This document shows positions 52,052 through 60,299 of a stretch of DNA of 64,000 nucleotides, one piece after another. The notes beneath the pieces are model-generated. The model had not been told where the DNA came from and made no database searches. It saw only the letters and a program-made list of their open reading frames with translations. This DNA is from Halostella litorea (GTDB taxonomy: Archaea > Halobacteriota > Halobacteria > Halobacteriales > Natronoarchaeaceae). Both the position numbers and the translations under genes were made by a program. The stretch is taken from positions 1-64,000 of the forward strand of contig NZ_SJER01000007.1 of NCBI RefSeq assembly GCF_004785955.1, read 5' to 3'. Each line of letters opens with the position of its first letter. Positions within the stretch are counted from its first letter, which is position 1.

Positions 52052-54222
52052 CGATGCCGTTCAGTATCGACTTTCTGGACGACGGCCGCGTCCTGGAGTG
52101 GGAGGCAACCGCCGACGGCGCCGTCGCAACCGAGCGCGGTGACTACACCCCACGCTTCTACGTCGCCGCTCGCGACCCAGCGTCCGACCTCGACCTCACG
52201 ACGCTCCAGTCGGTGTACGACCAGCACCCGGACGTCGTCGCGACCGAGATGGTTGCGCGACGGCCGGGCTTTCGACGAGACGAGGAGACCGTTCTCGCTG
52301 TCGACGTCGCCCACATCGACCGCGTCACCCCACTCGCCCGGCAGGCGCGTCAACTGTCGGACTATCCAGTCGGGGATCTCGCCTGCTTCAACGTCGACTT
52401 CTCGCGAGAGTTTCGGTACTGTCTGGAGACCGGCGCCGATCCGACGCCGGCGAGCGAGCTGTCGACGCTCCGGCTCAGCGTTCCGGTGACCGAAACGAGC
52501 AACGACGTCTACGGGGAGCTGTCCGTCGCCGGCGACACCGTCACCGGCTCGCCGACGGATATTCTGACCGCCGTCCAAGGGGCACTCGACGCGCACGATC
52601 CGGACGTCCTGGTCTGCTCAACCAGCGAGATCATCCCGACCCTGTACGAGATGGCGACGGACGCCGGCGTCGACGACTTCTCGCTGAGTCGGTGGCCGGG
52701 CGTCGACTACCAGCAGCTCGCGAGCCGGTCGACGTACTCGAGCTACGGCCGCGTCGGCCACTCGCCGGCGCGGTACAACGTGCCCGGCCGGGCGATTATC
52801 GACGAGTCGAACACGTTCTTCTACGGAGAGACGAACCTCGACGGCGTCCTCGACCTCGTGTCGCGCTCAAAGAAGCCCGTCCAGGAACTTGCGTGGGCGT
52901 CGATCGGGAACGTGCTGACGGCGATCCAGATCTGCGAGGCCCACGACCGCGGCGTCCTCGTGCCATGGAACTCCTGGCGCCACGAGTTCTACAAGCCGAT
53001 GGGGACGCTCCACGACGCCGACCGCGGCGGCTTCATCTTCGCGCCCGAGGTCGGCCTCCACGAGAACGTCCACGAACTCGACTTCTCCTCGTTGTATCCG
53101 AACATCATCTGTACCCGGAACGTCTCGCCGGACGTCATCCGGTGTAGCTGCCACAGCGACCGCGACGACGTCCCCGGCCTCGGGTACTCGATCTGCGACG
53201 ACCGGGGCTACCTCGTCGACGTGCTACAGCCGATCATCGACGCTCGCGACGAGATCAAGGCGGCCATCCGTCGCGAGAAGGAACGAGACGACCCCGATGA
53301 GGACCGGCTGGCGGAGCTCGAGGGACGGTCGGGAGCGCTAAAGTGGATTCTCGTCGCCTGCTTCGGCTATCAGGGGTTCAGCAACGCGAAATTCGGCCGT
53401 ATCGAGTGCCACGAGGCAATCAATGCATTCGCTCGCGAGATTCTGCTGACGGCGAAACAGCGGCTGGAAACTGGCGGCTGGCGCGTCGTCCACGGCATCG
53501 TCGACTCCATCTGGGTGACGCCGGCCCCCGACGTCGACGACGATGACCGTGAGGACCTCGAGACGCTCGCGACGGCAATCACGGAAGAGGTCGAAATCTG
53601 GCTCGAACACGAAGCTCAGTACGACTGGGTCGCGTTCGTACCGCAGCGCGAGAGCGATGCCGGCGCGCTGACGAAGTACTTCGGAAAGGTCGCCGGCGAC
53701 GACGACTTCAAGGTCAGAGGCATCGAAGCCCGGCAGCGCTCGACCCCGCCGTTCATCGAGGACATCCAGCGGGACTGTCTCGACCAGCTCGATGCCACGC
53801 GGTCACCGGACGCGGTGCTCGGACGGCTCGAACGAGCAATCGGCGAACTACAGGCGGGCAACGTAGCAGTAGAGCGGCTCGTCGAGCGGAACCGTGTCTC
53901 CAAGCCCCTGGAAGGCTACTCACAGAATACACAGAACGTGGCCGCCTTGAAACGGGCTCGCGAGCAGGACCTGGCAGTCCACCCGGGCCAAGATATCGAG
54001 TACGTGGTCGTCGACGACGAGAAATCCTCGCGAGACCGGGTCGCCCTCGCCCACGAGGAGATCGAGACCTACGACGCCTCGTACTACGAGACGCAGCTGG
54101 TCAGAGCGGTCGAAAGCGTGCTTTCACCGCTCGGGTGGGACCGATCCGACATTCGCCGAGAGCTCTCCGGTGAGAGGGACGCCGTTTTGAGCTCGTTCGG
54201 AGCCACCAACGAACTGTCGTAG
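52048..54222 (+). CDS. family B DNA polymerase, plasmid type
   Basis: The protein has 724 residues. The start is GTG 52048 or ATG 52054. A weakly conserved exonuclease-like domain (about 95-330) precedes the polymerase domain with motif A ELDFSSLYPNIIC, motif B LKWILVACFGYQGFSNAKFG and motif C HGIVDSIWV, where the usual D-T-D-S is I-V-D-S. The second catalytic Asp of motif C is kept. It would replicate the plasmid, following RecA-fold and helical partner genes. A polymerase role is likely, but its activity may be altered. Confidence 0.85.
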   Translation: MTMPFSIDFLDDGRVLEWEATADGAVATERGDYTPRFYVAARDPASDLDLTTLQSVYDQHPDVVATEMVARRPGFRRDEETVLAVDVAHIDRVTPLARQARQLSDYPVGDLACFNVDFSREFRYCLETGADPTPASELSTLRLSVPVTETSNDVYGELSVAGDTVTGSPTDILTAVQGALDAHDPDVLVCSTSEIIPTLYEMATDAGVDDFSLSRWPGVDYQQLASRSTYSSYGRVGHSPARYNVPGRAIIDESNTFFYGETNLDGVLDLVSRSKKPVQELAWASIGNVLTAIQICEAHDRGVLVPWNSWRHEFYKPMGTLHDADRGGFIFAPEVGLHENVHELDFSSLYPNIICTRNVSPDVIRCSCHSDRDDVPGLGYSICDDRGYLVDVLQPIIDARDEIKAAIRREKERDDPDEDRLAELEGRSGALKWILVACFGYQGFSNAKFGRIECHEAINAFAREILLTAKQRLETGGWRVVHGIVDSIWVTPAPDVDDDDREDLETLATAITEEVEIWLEHEAQYDWVAFVPQRESDAGALTKYFGKVAGDDDFKVRGIEARQRSTPPFIEDIQRDCLDQLDATRSPDAVLGRLERAIGELQAGNVAVERLVERNRVSKPLEGYSQNTQNVAALKRAREQDLAVHPGQDIEYVVVDDEKSSRDRVALAHEEIETYDASYYETQLVRAVESVLSPLGWDRSDIRRELSGERDAVLSSFGATNELS

Positions 54223-54231
54223 TGGACCCCA

Positions 54232-54334
54232 CCCCTGGTTTCCGTCGTTTCGATCCAACCCCACGTTTCCGACGTAATTTTCGACCCCCCTCGTTTCCGT
54301 CGTTTCCTCACGCCCCACCCCAGATTTCCGTCGT
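54232..54334 (+). promoter_or_regulatory. four ORB repeats between polB and orc
   Basis: Copies at 54232-54248, 54259-54275, 54287-54303 and 54318-54334 share CCCC-N3-TTTCC(G)-(T/A)CGT in the same orientation, with the sequences CCCCTGGTTTCCGTCGT, CCCCACGTTTCCGACGT, CCCCTCGTTTCCGTCGT and CCCCAGATTTCCGTCGT. Spacing is 27-31 bp. They fill the 139-bp gap between the convergent polB and orc genes. Confidence 0.85.
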
Positions 54335-54361
54335 CCGCACCCACTCAGTAGTAGGGGGGCA

Positions 54362-55594
54362 CTACTCGCGAGTCCAGTCCTGCATCCGGCTGTCCTCGAG
54401 GATCGTTTCGCGGACGACCTGGGGATCTTCGATGAGTCGGTTCTGGAGATGGATGCCGCCCGCACTCCCCTTGTTGATCTTCTCGATTTCGACAACCCCG
54501 AGGAAGGCTTGCTCTTTCAGGATGTCGCGAAACCGACGGACGGAGAGGATATCCATATCGAGATGGTTGCAGATGCGTTCGTACTGGTCGTACACCCGGC
54601 TCGTGAGGAACGCATCGTCATTGCTGTTGACACTCAGCTCCGTGAGCGCCAGCAACGCCGCCTTCGCCTGCGTGGGTGCGCCGTTCACGAGTTCTCTAAA
54701 CCGGTCCTTTTCGGCGTGCTGCTGTGCCTGGCGGACGTGTTCCTCCGTCACTTGCTCTGCTCCGGCCTCGTAGGCGACCTCCCCGGCGTGACGAAGAATG
54801 TCGATCGCCTTCCGAGCGTCGCCGTGTTCCTGCGCGGCGAAGGCCGCCGAGAGCGGAATCACGTCCTCGGAAAGGACGCCGTCCTGGAAGGCGTCCTCAC
54901 GGTTGAACATGATCTCCCGGAGCTGGTTGGCGTCGTATGGCTTGAAGAACAGCTCCTTGTGCTGGAAGCTGCTTTTCACGCGCTCGTTCACGTTGTCGAC
55001 GTACTGGATCTTGTTGCTGATCGCGATGACGCCGACGCTACAGTCGATTTTCCCCGCCTCCTCAGCGCGCGAGAGCTTCATCAGCACGCTGTCGTCGTTC
55101 ATCAGATCGATCTCGTCGAGGATGATGATCACAGAATCGAATTGAGCGTCGAGCGTCTTCCAGAGGAGTTTGTAGTATTTCGACGTACTGAGGCCGGTAT
55201 GTGGGACGGAGATTCCAGTCGAAGATTCATCGTTCAGCTTCGCGGCAAGTGAGGAAATCGCCTGAGTCTCCGTGTTGTCTTCAGCACAGTCGATATACGC
55301 TGTTCCAATCTCGACGCCATCCTGAGCGGCATTTTGAGCTCGCTGGCAGACGTGTTTTGAAACGAGAGATTTTCCGGTCCCTGTTTTCCCGTAGATCATC
55401 ACGTTCTCCGGGGAGTACCCGTGGACAGCACCGTTGAGACGTTTCGCGAGCTTCGAGATTTCCTCGTCGCGACCGACGATCCGGTCAGCCTCCGGAACGT
55501 GGCCGATTTTCAGGAGATCCTTGTTCGCGAAAATGCGATGCCCGGATTCAAAGAGTGGATCGTCGACAGAACTGGGTGAAGAGTCGGGCGTCAT
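54362..55594 (-). CDS. Orc1/Cdc6-family replication initiator
   Basis: The protein has 410 residues. Walker A IYGKTGTGKSL (about 68-77), Walker B IIILDEIDLMND, sensor VGVIAISNK and the C-terminal winged helix (about 330-410) identify Orc1/Cdc6. It is flanked by ORB repeats on both sides, four downstream and five upstream, so it is almost certainly the cognate initiator of this origin. A TATA box GTATAAAT at 55623-55630 lies about 30 bases upstream of the ATG, giving a nearly leaderless message. Confidence 0.95.
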   Translation of the reverse strand: MTPDSSPSSVDDPLFESGHRIFANKDLLKIGHVPEADRIVGRDEEISKLAKRLNGAVHGYSPENVMIYGKTGTGKSLVSKHVCQRAQNAAQDGVEIGTAYIDCAEDNTETQAISSLAAKLNDESSTGISVPHTGLSTSKYYKLLWKTLDAQFDSVIIILDEIDLMNDDSVLMKLSRAEEAGKIDCSVGVIAISNKIQYVDNVNERVKSSFQHKELFFKPYDANQLREIMFNREDAFQDGVLSEDVIPLSAAFAAQEHGDARKAIDILRHAGEVAYEAGAEQVTEEHVRQAQQHAEKDRFRELVNGAPTQAKAALLALTELSVNSNDDAFLTSRVYDQYERICNHLDMDILSVRRFRDILKEQAFLGVVEIEKINKGSAGGIHLQNRLIEDPQVVRETILEDSRMQDWTRE

Positions 55595-56224
55595 TGAATA
55601 TCACACGGTGTGAGCGGGGGGAGTATAAATCTAGTGGAGAACGCCACCCCACGTTTCCGACGTTCCTTGTCCGATATCAGCCGGAAAATGCCGTCATTCG
55701 GTGGAATTGGATTGCTGACAATATAGCCGCGTTTCCGACGTGAGAGAGGAAACCCGTAGACGGAAGCGTCGCCTCGATGTCGAATCCCGAACCCACACAC
55801 CCCACGTTTCTGTCGTAATCACCGAACAGGTGGGGAGGGGACTCGAAGAAGACGTCCACGACGAGATACCAAAGACGAGAGCGGCCTAGCCGTCCAATAC
55901 TGGCCGTCTACAGACGCAGCTGGAAAGGATTGTTTCAGCTGAGGGGGCGAAGTACTTCGCCCCCTCCTTGGTCGAAGTACACTTAATGAACGTTTCTCAG
56001 CTATGCCACTTTAATCTATGTGTTGCGGAAGTTAGTTCATCTCTAGATTAGTTCTAGGTCAACAGAATGAGTGGCTGTATAACATTATGGTAGCCTCTCC
56101 CTACGCCGTCGTGGAGAAACGACGGAAACTCGGGGGGTGTGGTTCCTTCGAAATCAGCGCCACCCCCTCCACCAACATCCAGTTACGACGGAAACGTGGG
56201 GTGGGTGCCCTCCATCATCGAGTT
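55595..56224. other. replication origin (ORB repeats and AT-rich unwinding region)
   Basis: Five ORB-like repeats lie here: plus orientation at 55647-55663, 55725-55741 (degenerate 5' end) and 55800-55816, minus orientation at 56119-56135 and 56185-56201. Between the oppositely oriented sets is an AT-rich stretch (about 55977-56095), the probable unwinding element. The layout, orc gene plus AT-rich core flanked by inverted ORBs, is the standard haloarchaeal origin plan. Confidence 0.9.
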
Positions 56225-56548
56225 TTACTCGTCCGGGTTGACCGGACCTTTGTACTTCGACTTCACTGAATCACCCTCCCGCCACTGCCAGTAGTAGTAG
56301 CGATTGTCGTTGATTTCCTTGATCGTGATCGTCGCTTTGGCAGGGACGTCGTCCGGGAGATCGTCCGGTCCCTCTTCGACCTCTTCTTGATCTGCCGACT
56401 CCTCGAGACGGGCCTCTCGTTCCTTGTGCTCGGCGAGCGCTTCAGCGTACGTCGCAACGTCTCGGAGCTGCTCCGGGTCCGACTCGTTGAGCGTGTTGAC
56501 GATCTCCGTCGGGAGGTTCGCCGGTGGGGTCGGGGGTTCGTAGGACAT
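56225..56548 (-). CDS. small protein beside the origin (DUF6788-like)
   Basis: The protein has 107 residues. A helical N-terminal half (LPTEIVNTLNESDPEQLRDV, AEALAEHKEREARLEESAD) is followed by a strand-rich end IKEINDNRYYYWQWREGDSV and KSKYKGP, resembling a haloarchaeal DUF in which Y-x-Y-x-Q-x-R-x-G is typical. Dispersed inverted element copy 4 begins 15 bases upstream of its ATG. Possibly DNA-binding; unknown role. Confidence 0.6.
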   Translation of the reverse strand: MSYEPPTPPANLPTEIVNTLNESDPEQLRDVATYAEALAEHKEREARLEESADQEEVEEGPDDLPDDVPAKATITIKEINDNRYYYWQWREGDSVKSKYKGPVNPDE

Positions 56549-56562
56549 CGGCTACTCTCGTG

Positions 56563-56603
56563 TTAACCAACACGAGCCACGAATCCATAGTTTTGTTGGT
56601 TAA
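56563..56603. repeat. dispersed inverted element, copy 4
   Basis: TTAACCAACA (56563-56572) and TGTTGGTTAA (56594-56603) flank a 21-bp spacer. It lies between the start of the 56548 minus-strand gene and the 56687 plus-strand gene. Confidence 0.9.
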
Positions 56604-56646
56604 GACGATGGAGACGACTCTCGTGCCTGCTGACTGTAACACTACT

Positions 56647-56672
56647 CGAAACTTCTTTATATACAAGTTTCG
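56647..56672. promoter_or_regulatory. inverted repeat framing a TATA box (operator of the wHTH-NTase pair)
   Basis: CGAAACTT (56647-56654) and AAGTTTCG (56665-56672) are perfect 8-bp arms around CTTTATATAC, which contains the TATA box. A regulator bound to both arms would block promoter access. The gene start GTG is at 56687. Confidence 0.6.
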
Positions 56673-56686
56673 TACTATGTTACACC

Positions 56687-57613
56687 GTGCTCCGGCGTAT
56701 CGAACTCGAGGTCCTCGCCACGGTCGACCGCGGCGACACGATCTCTGAGCTCGCGACGAAGCTCGACCACAGCGAGAGTTACCTCTCTCGTGCTGTCGCC
56801 GACCTCGTCGAGAAGGGGCTCGTCTACACGGAACGCGACGGGCGGCGAAAACGAGTCGTCCCGTCGGACGCTCGTGCCGTCGAGCTCTACCAGGACCTCG
56901 TCCGCCAGCACTCCCACATCGACTTCCCCGAGCTACTAACCGGGAAGGCACTCGAGGTGCTGTACTACCTCGACCAGCCGCGAACCGTCTCCGAGATCGC
57001 CGACCGGAGCGACAATTACCGCAACACGGTCAACCGCGTCCTCAAGCGGTTTCGCGACCGCGGGCTTGTCGGGACGGCCGACGGCCGCTACGAGTTCAAC
57101 GCCGACTTCGACCGTCTCCACGAGTTCGCCCGTGAACTCGCACACCATCTACATCGTCAACGCCTCGAGGCCGTCGCCCCGAAGGGCACGATTCTCTGGG
57201 AGGACTACGACGAATTCCTCGCCCAGGCTGAGACGGAGATCGAGGCAGAGGGGTTCCACGAAACCGGCCTCGCTCGGTTCGCGGCCTTCGACCTCCAATT
57301 CCTGCTCACCGGCCATCGCTACTACGTCTACTCCGAGGATCCCGACGCAGTCTCGCCGGCGGAACTTTGCTGTCACACGCTACTGATCGACGACGGCAGC
57401 CGCCACCGCTCGTACTGTCTCCTCCTGCTCAGCCACGTCGACGTCGACGAGGCGGACCTCCGAGAGCAGGCGGCGAAGTATGGTCTCGAAGACGAAATCG
57501 ACGCCCTGCTCCGCTACCTCGAGACGCACGGCGAGGTTGACGACGACCGGCTCCCGGAGTGGGACGAGTTTCAGGAACTGGCGGCTGACTACGAGGTGCC
57601 ACTACCACAATGA
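56687..57613 (+). CDS. winged-helix regulator of a nucleotidyltransferase pair (second copy)
   Basis: The protein has 308 residues with a GTG start; no in-frame ATG precedes it. Two winged-helix-like domains are visible: TISELATKLDHSESYLSRAV (about 18-37) and TVSEIADRSDNYRNTVNRVL (about 98-117), followed by an alpha/beta domain (about 150-308). It overlaps the nucleotidyltransferase start (ATGA). Same arrangement as 38249-39615: DNA-binding protein first, nucleotidyltransferase second. Likely autorepressor. Confidence 0.7.
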   Translation: MLRRIELEVLATVDRGDTISELATKLDHSESYLSRAVADLVEKGLVYTERDGRRKRVVPSDARAVELYQDLVRQHSHIDFPELLTGKALEVLYYLDQPRTVSEIADRSDNYRNTVNRVLKRFRDRGLVGTADGRYEFNADFDRLHEFARELAHHLHRQRLEAVAPKGTILWEDYDEFLAQAETEIEAEGFHETGLARFAAFDLQFLLTGHRYYVYSEDPDAVSPAELCCHTLLIDDGSRHRSYCLLLLSHVDVDEADLREQAAKYGLEDEIDALLRYLETHGEVDDDRLPEWDEFQELAADYEVPLPQ

Positions 57614-58413
57614 GACCAACATTCGGACGCGAGTACATCGAGAACGAATTCCAGCGAATCGGGAACGGGCTATCTGAACCGCTCACGGTCTACCTGATCG
57701 GTGGTGGCGCGATGTCGCTGCGCGACCTCAAGGGGGCGACGAAAGATATCGACCTGGTCGTCCCAGATGGCGACGCGTACGGTCAGCTGTGGGCGGTCCT
57801 GATGGACCTCGGGTATACGGAGGTCCAGTCGCTGGATGCAGATTACCGGGCGCTTGGCGCGACGAGCTGCGTCGAGAACGAAGACGGGTGTCGCCTCGAC
57901 GTCTTCAACCAGCAGGTCGCGAACAAGCTCGTGCTCACCGACGGGATGCAAGAGCGCAGCGAGCCGTTCCTCGACACAGATCGACTGACGGTCCGGCTGG
58001 TCAGCAACGAGGATATCTTCCTGTTCAAGGCGATCGCCGGCCGCGACGACGACATCGAGGACATGAATATGCTCGTGCAGGCCGGCCTCGATTACGACGT
58101 CGTCCGGGCTGAACTCGAAGCCCAGATCGAACGCCTGGGGGACGATCAGTTCGCCACGTTCGCGAACGAGGCCCTGGTCGAACTCGAGGAGCGGTACGGA
58201 GTGACCACACCGATCGAGGACCGCGTCCAGAAGCTCACGAACAGGTACTACCGGGGGCTCGAAGTCCTCCAGGCACTCGACGAGCCGATGACCGTCGACG
58301 AACTGGCCGCCGAACTGGAGTTGGATACTGACAAGGTTCACGACCGGATCGCGTATCTCTCAACGTTCGACCGGGTCCGTCGGGATGGCGACACGATCCG
58401 TCCTGTGGAGTAG
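57610..58413 (+). CDS. DUF6036-like nucleotidyltransferase (candidate toxin)
   Basis: The protein has 267 residues. The nucleotidyltransferase motifs are YLIGGGAMSLRDLKGATKDIDLVV (GG at 31-33, D46-x-D48) and CRLDVFNQQ. The core ends near residue 190 and is followed by a C-terminal winged helix (about 215-267, PMTVDELAAELELDTDKVHD). The extra winged helix is not in the first copy. It may modify RNA or protein in a type IV-like toxin-antitoxin pair; the substrate is unknown. Confidence 0.7.
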   Translation: MRPTFGREYIENEFQRIGNGLSEPLTVYLIGGGAMSLRDLKGATKDIDLVVPDGDAYGQLWAVLMDLGYTEVQSLDADYRALGATSCVENEDGCRLDVFNQQVANKLVLTDGMQERSEPFLDTDRLTVRLVSNEDIFLFKAIAGRDDDIEDMNMLVQAGLDYDVVRAELEAQIERLGDDQFATFANEALVELEERYGVTTPIEDRVQKLTNRYYRGLEVLQALDEPMTVDELAAELELDTDKVHDRIAYLSTFDRVRRDGDTIRPVE

Positions 58414-58426
58414 CTCAATCGTCGCC

Positions 58427-59242
58427 CTACGTGGAAGGAAGGCGGCCGTCTGGTCGGGGCACGCGGCCCCGTTTGATCTCGTGATCGACGCGGCGCAGGT
58501 GCTTGCAGCCGCCTTCGGGTGAACGTTGCTGCCAGTCTGGACAGGTACACGATTCGTCGATGACGTCGACTTCGTACCTGTTGCCGGACGCGGACTGTAC
58601 CTCGTAGCGGCCACCCTTCGAGAGGAGTGAGACGTCCATCGCTTCGGCGACGGCACGCTTCGTGCGGGGCTCGAGATCGTCCTGTGACTCTGCGTTCTCG
58701 TCGACGACCAGTCGGTCGCGAACGTCGCCCGTTCGGCCGCCGTCGGGAGCGACGGCTTCCGCAGGGCCACTGAGCCGCTCGTGGAGCACTCCCTCCACCG
58801 GATGGCCTTCCGGCCACAGGTAGTGCACTTCGCGGCGCTCTCGATGATCGTAGGACCCGCACGCCGCTGCGCTCCCGGTCCAGACGCGCCAGGCCCCGAG
58901 CGCGGCCATCACGTCGACGATGTCGCGGGGAACCGTCTGGTGGTCGTCCGGGAAGAACACCCGGAAGCGGGTACACGCCTCCTGCGGCGGGACGGTCTCC
59001 CACCAGTCTTCGCTGGAGCCCCAGCTGTCGTACATCGCGTCGTCGCTCCCGTAGCCGACGGTCACGCCGTCGATCGGCGTCCAGTCTGCTGGGAGGTGGT
59101 CCGCCTCGCCTTCGAGCACCCGGAGGACGGCGTAGCGGAGGTATTCGTGGGCTTGGTTGTCTGTCGTTCGAGCGACCTGGTCGTGCTGCTCGGCAACGTG
59201 CTCGGCTTCCTTGAGGACCGTCGTGAGATAGGGTTCAGTCAT
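58427..59242 (-). CDS. SWIM zinc-finger protein
   Basis: The protein has 271 residues from ATG 59242. The C-terminal SWIM motif is SCTCPDWQQRSPEGGCKHLR (C-x-C-x(n)-C-x-H). The upstream part (about 30-180) is an alpha/beta domain, DGVTVGYGSDDAMYDSWGSS and FRVFFPDDHQ. SWIM domains bind DNA or protein in recombination-related factors. It is convergent with the nucleotidyltransferase gene. Upstream is a T-run plus GC stem leader similar to those of two nearby genes. Confidence 0.8.
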   Translation of the reverse strand: MTEPYLTTVLKEAEHVAEQHDQVARTTDNQAHEYLRYAVLRVLEGEADHLPADWTPIDGVTVGYGSDDAMYDSWGSSEDWWETVPPQEACTRFRVFFPDDHQTVPRDIVDVMAALGAWRVWTGSAAACGSYDHRERREVHYLWPEGHPVEGVLHERLSGPAEAVAPDGGRTGDVRDRLVVDENAESQDDLEPRTKRAVAEAMDVSLLSKGGRYEVQSASGNRYEVDVIDESCTCPDWQQRSPEGGCKHLRRVDHEIKRGRVPRPDGRLPST

Positions 59243-59269
59243 TATTCGACGGAGGTCAGAACGCGCCTC

Positions 59270-59294
59270 CGCCCCTCCGCGGGCGCAGAAAAAA
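59270..59294 (-). promoter_or_regulatory. T6 tract followed by GC stem in the SWIM gene leader
   Basis: On the minus strand, TTTTTT (59289-59294) is followed by a stem CGCCC/GGGCG (59281-59285 with 59270-59274) before the ATG at 59242. The same order, T6 then GC stem, occurs upstream of the 61661 and 61226 starts. Confidence 0.4.
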
Positions 59295-59406
59295 TTCCGT
59301 GTAGCTGATGGACTGGTTTTCACTCAGAATGACTGCTTATAGACACGAAGGGTGTAGCGTTCGCGTCGGCGGTGCAATTTACAGATATGCGAACGCTCCA
59401 CTAGGT

Positions 59407-60165
59407 ATGGTTGCCACGTACTCAATACTGTCACTACTGATCATCTTCGCGCTGTCGTTGTTGATTGTTCGTACCGGCTCGATTGCGCTGGAGATGACGG
59501 GCCTTTCACCAGATGTGGCCTCCTTCCAAGCCACGTCTGCGTTCTCTGGAGCCGGATATACGACCGAAGAGGCAGAACAGGCTATCACCACCGTCGGCCG
59601 CCGCAAAACCGTGAAGGCGCTCATTCGGCTCGGCAGTATTGGACTCCTCGGTGCAATTTCGTCACTTATCCTTTCGTTCACGCGAACTGGTGGCGACGAC
59701 CTGTTGAACTTGCTGTATATTCTCGGTGGCGCCGGTGTGATCATTCTGTTCGCACGAAGTCGGTGGTTCAACCGCCTCGTGACGCCGCTTATTGAGTGGC
59801 CGCTGAGTGAGACGACAGAGTTGGAGATCTCGGATTATGCCCAGTTACTCGGATTGCAACGTGAATATCGTGTGGCGGAGGTGGAAATCAGCGAGGGGGA
59901 TTGGCTGGCAGGGGGGTCGATTTCGGAGCTGGATTTACCACGCGAAGGGGTGTTGATACTCGGCATCCGTCGTGATGATTCATATATTGGTGCCCCACAA
60001 CCAGATACGGAGACAAAACCGGACGACACGCTTGTCCTCTATGGGAAACAAGACCGTCTCAAAGAATTGTCAGACCGGCTCAGTGGTGATGCAGAGGCTC
60101 GGGAAGATGCTGTTGAAGACCACGAGGGAACGCTCGAAGAGCAACAACAACTCATTGACCAATAA
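59407..60165 (+). CDS. membrane protein with a TrkA-C (RCK_C) domain
   Basis: The protein has 252 residues from ATG 59407; the earlier in-frame start region is not protein-like. Hydrophobic helices are at about 1-22, 70-90 and 97-112, with AFSGAGYTTEEAEQAITTVGRR between them, resembling Trk/Ktr transport subunits. The C-terminal part (about 150-225, YRVAEVEISEGDWLAGGSIS, DTLVLYGKQDRLKEL) is a TrkA-C domain. May regulate potassium or another ion transporter. The final 25 residues are Glu/Gln-rich. Confidence 0.75.
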   Translation: MVATYSILSLLIIFALSLLIVRTGSIALEMTGLSPDVASFQATSAFSGAGYTTEEAEQAITTVGRRKTVKALIRLGSIGLLGAISSLILSFTRTGGDDLLNLLYILGGAGVIILFARSRWFNRLVTPLIEWPLSETTELEISDYAQLLGLQREYRVAEVEISEGDWLAGGSISELDLPREGVLILGIRRDDSYIGAPQPDTETKPDDTLVLYGKQDRLKELSDRLSGDAEAREDAVEDHEGTLEEQQQLIDQ

Positions 60166-60241
60166 CAGGAGCCACTCACCGAATTTGACCTCCTGATTAG
60201 AAATTAGAATTGACTGAAAGAATGGCGACATCACGTATGGA

Positions 60242-60282
60242 TTAACCAACAATACAAAACTACACATCCCTCTGTTGGTTAA
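60242..60282. repeat. dispersed inverted element, copy 5
   Basis: TTAACCAACA (60242-60251) and TGTTGGTTAA (60273-60282) flank a 21-bp spacer; the outer A/T adds an eleventh base pair. It lies between two convergent genes (ends 60165 and 60300), so it is not upstream of any gene. Confidence 0.9.
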
Positions 60283-60299
60283 TCAAATTGGAGAGAGAA

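Noticed and set aside
52048-54222. Calling PolB inactive
   Set aside because: Motif A and the second motif C Asp are intact; only one Asp of motif C is changed.
5543-60282. Reading the five TTAACCAACA elements as ordinary intrinsic terminators
   Set aside because: Copies 3 and 4 lie in divergent promoter regions with no gene end nearby, no T-run follows, and the 21-23 base loop is far larger than usual.
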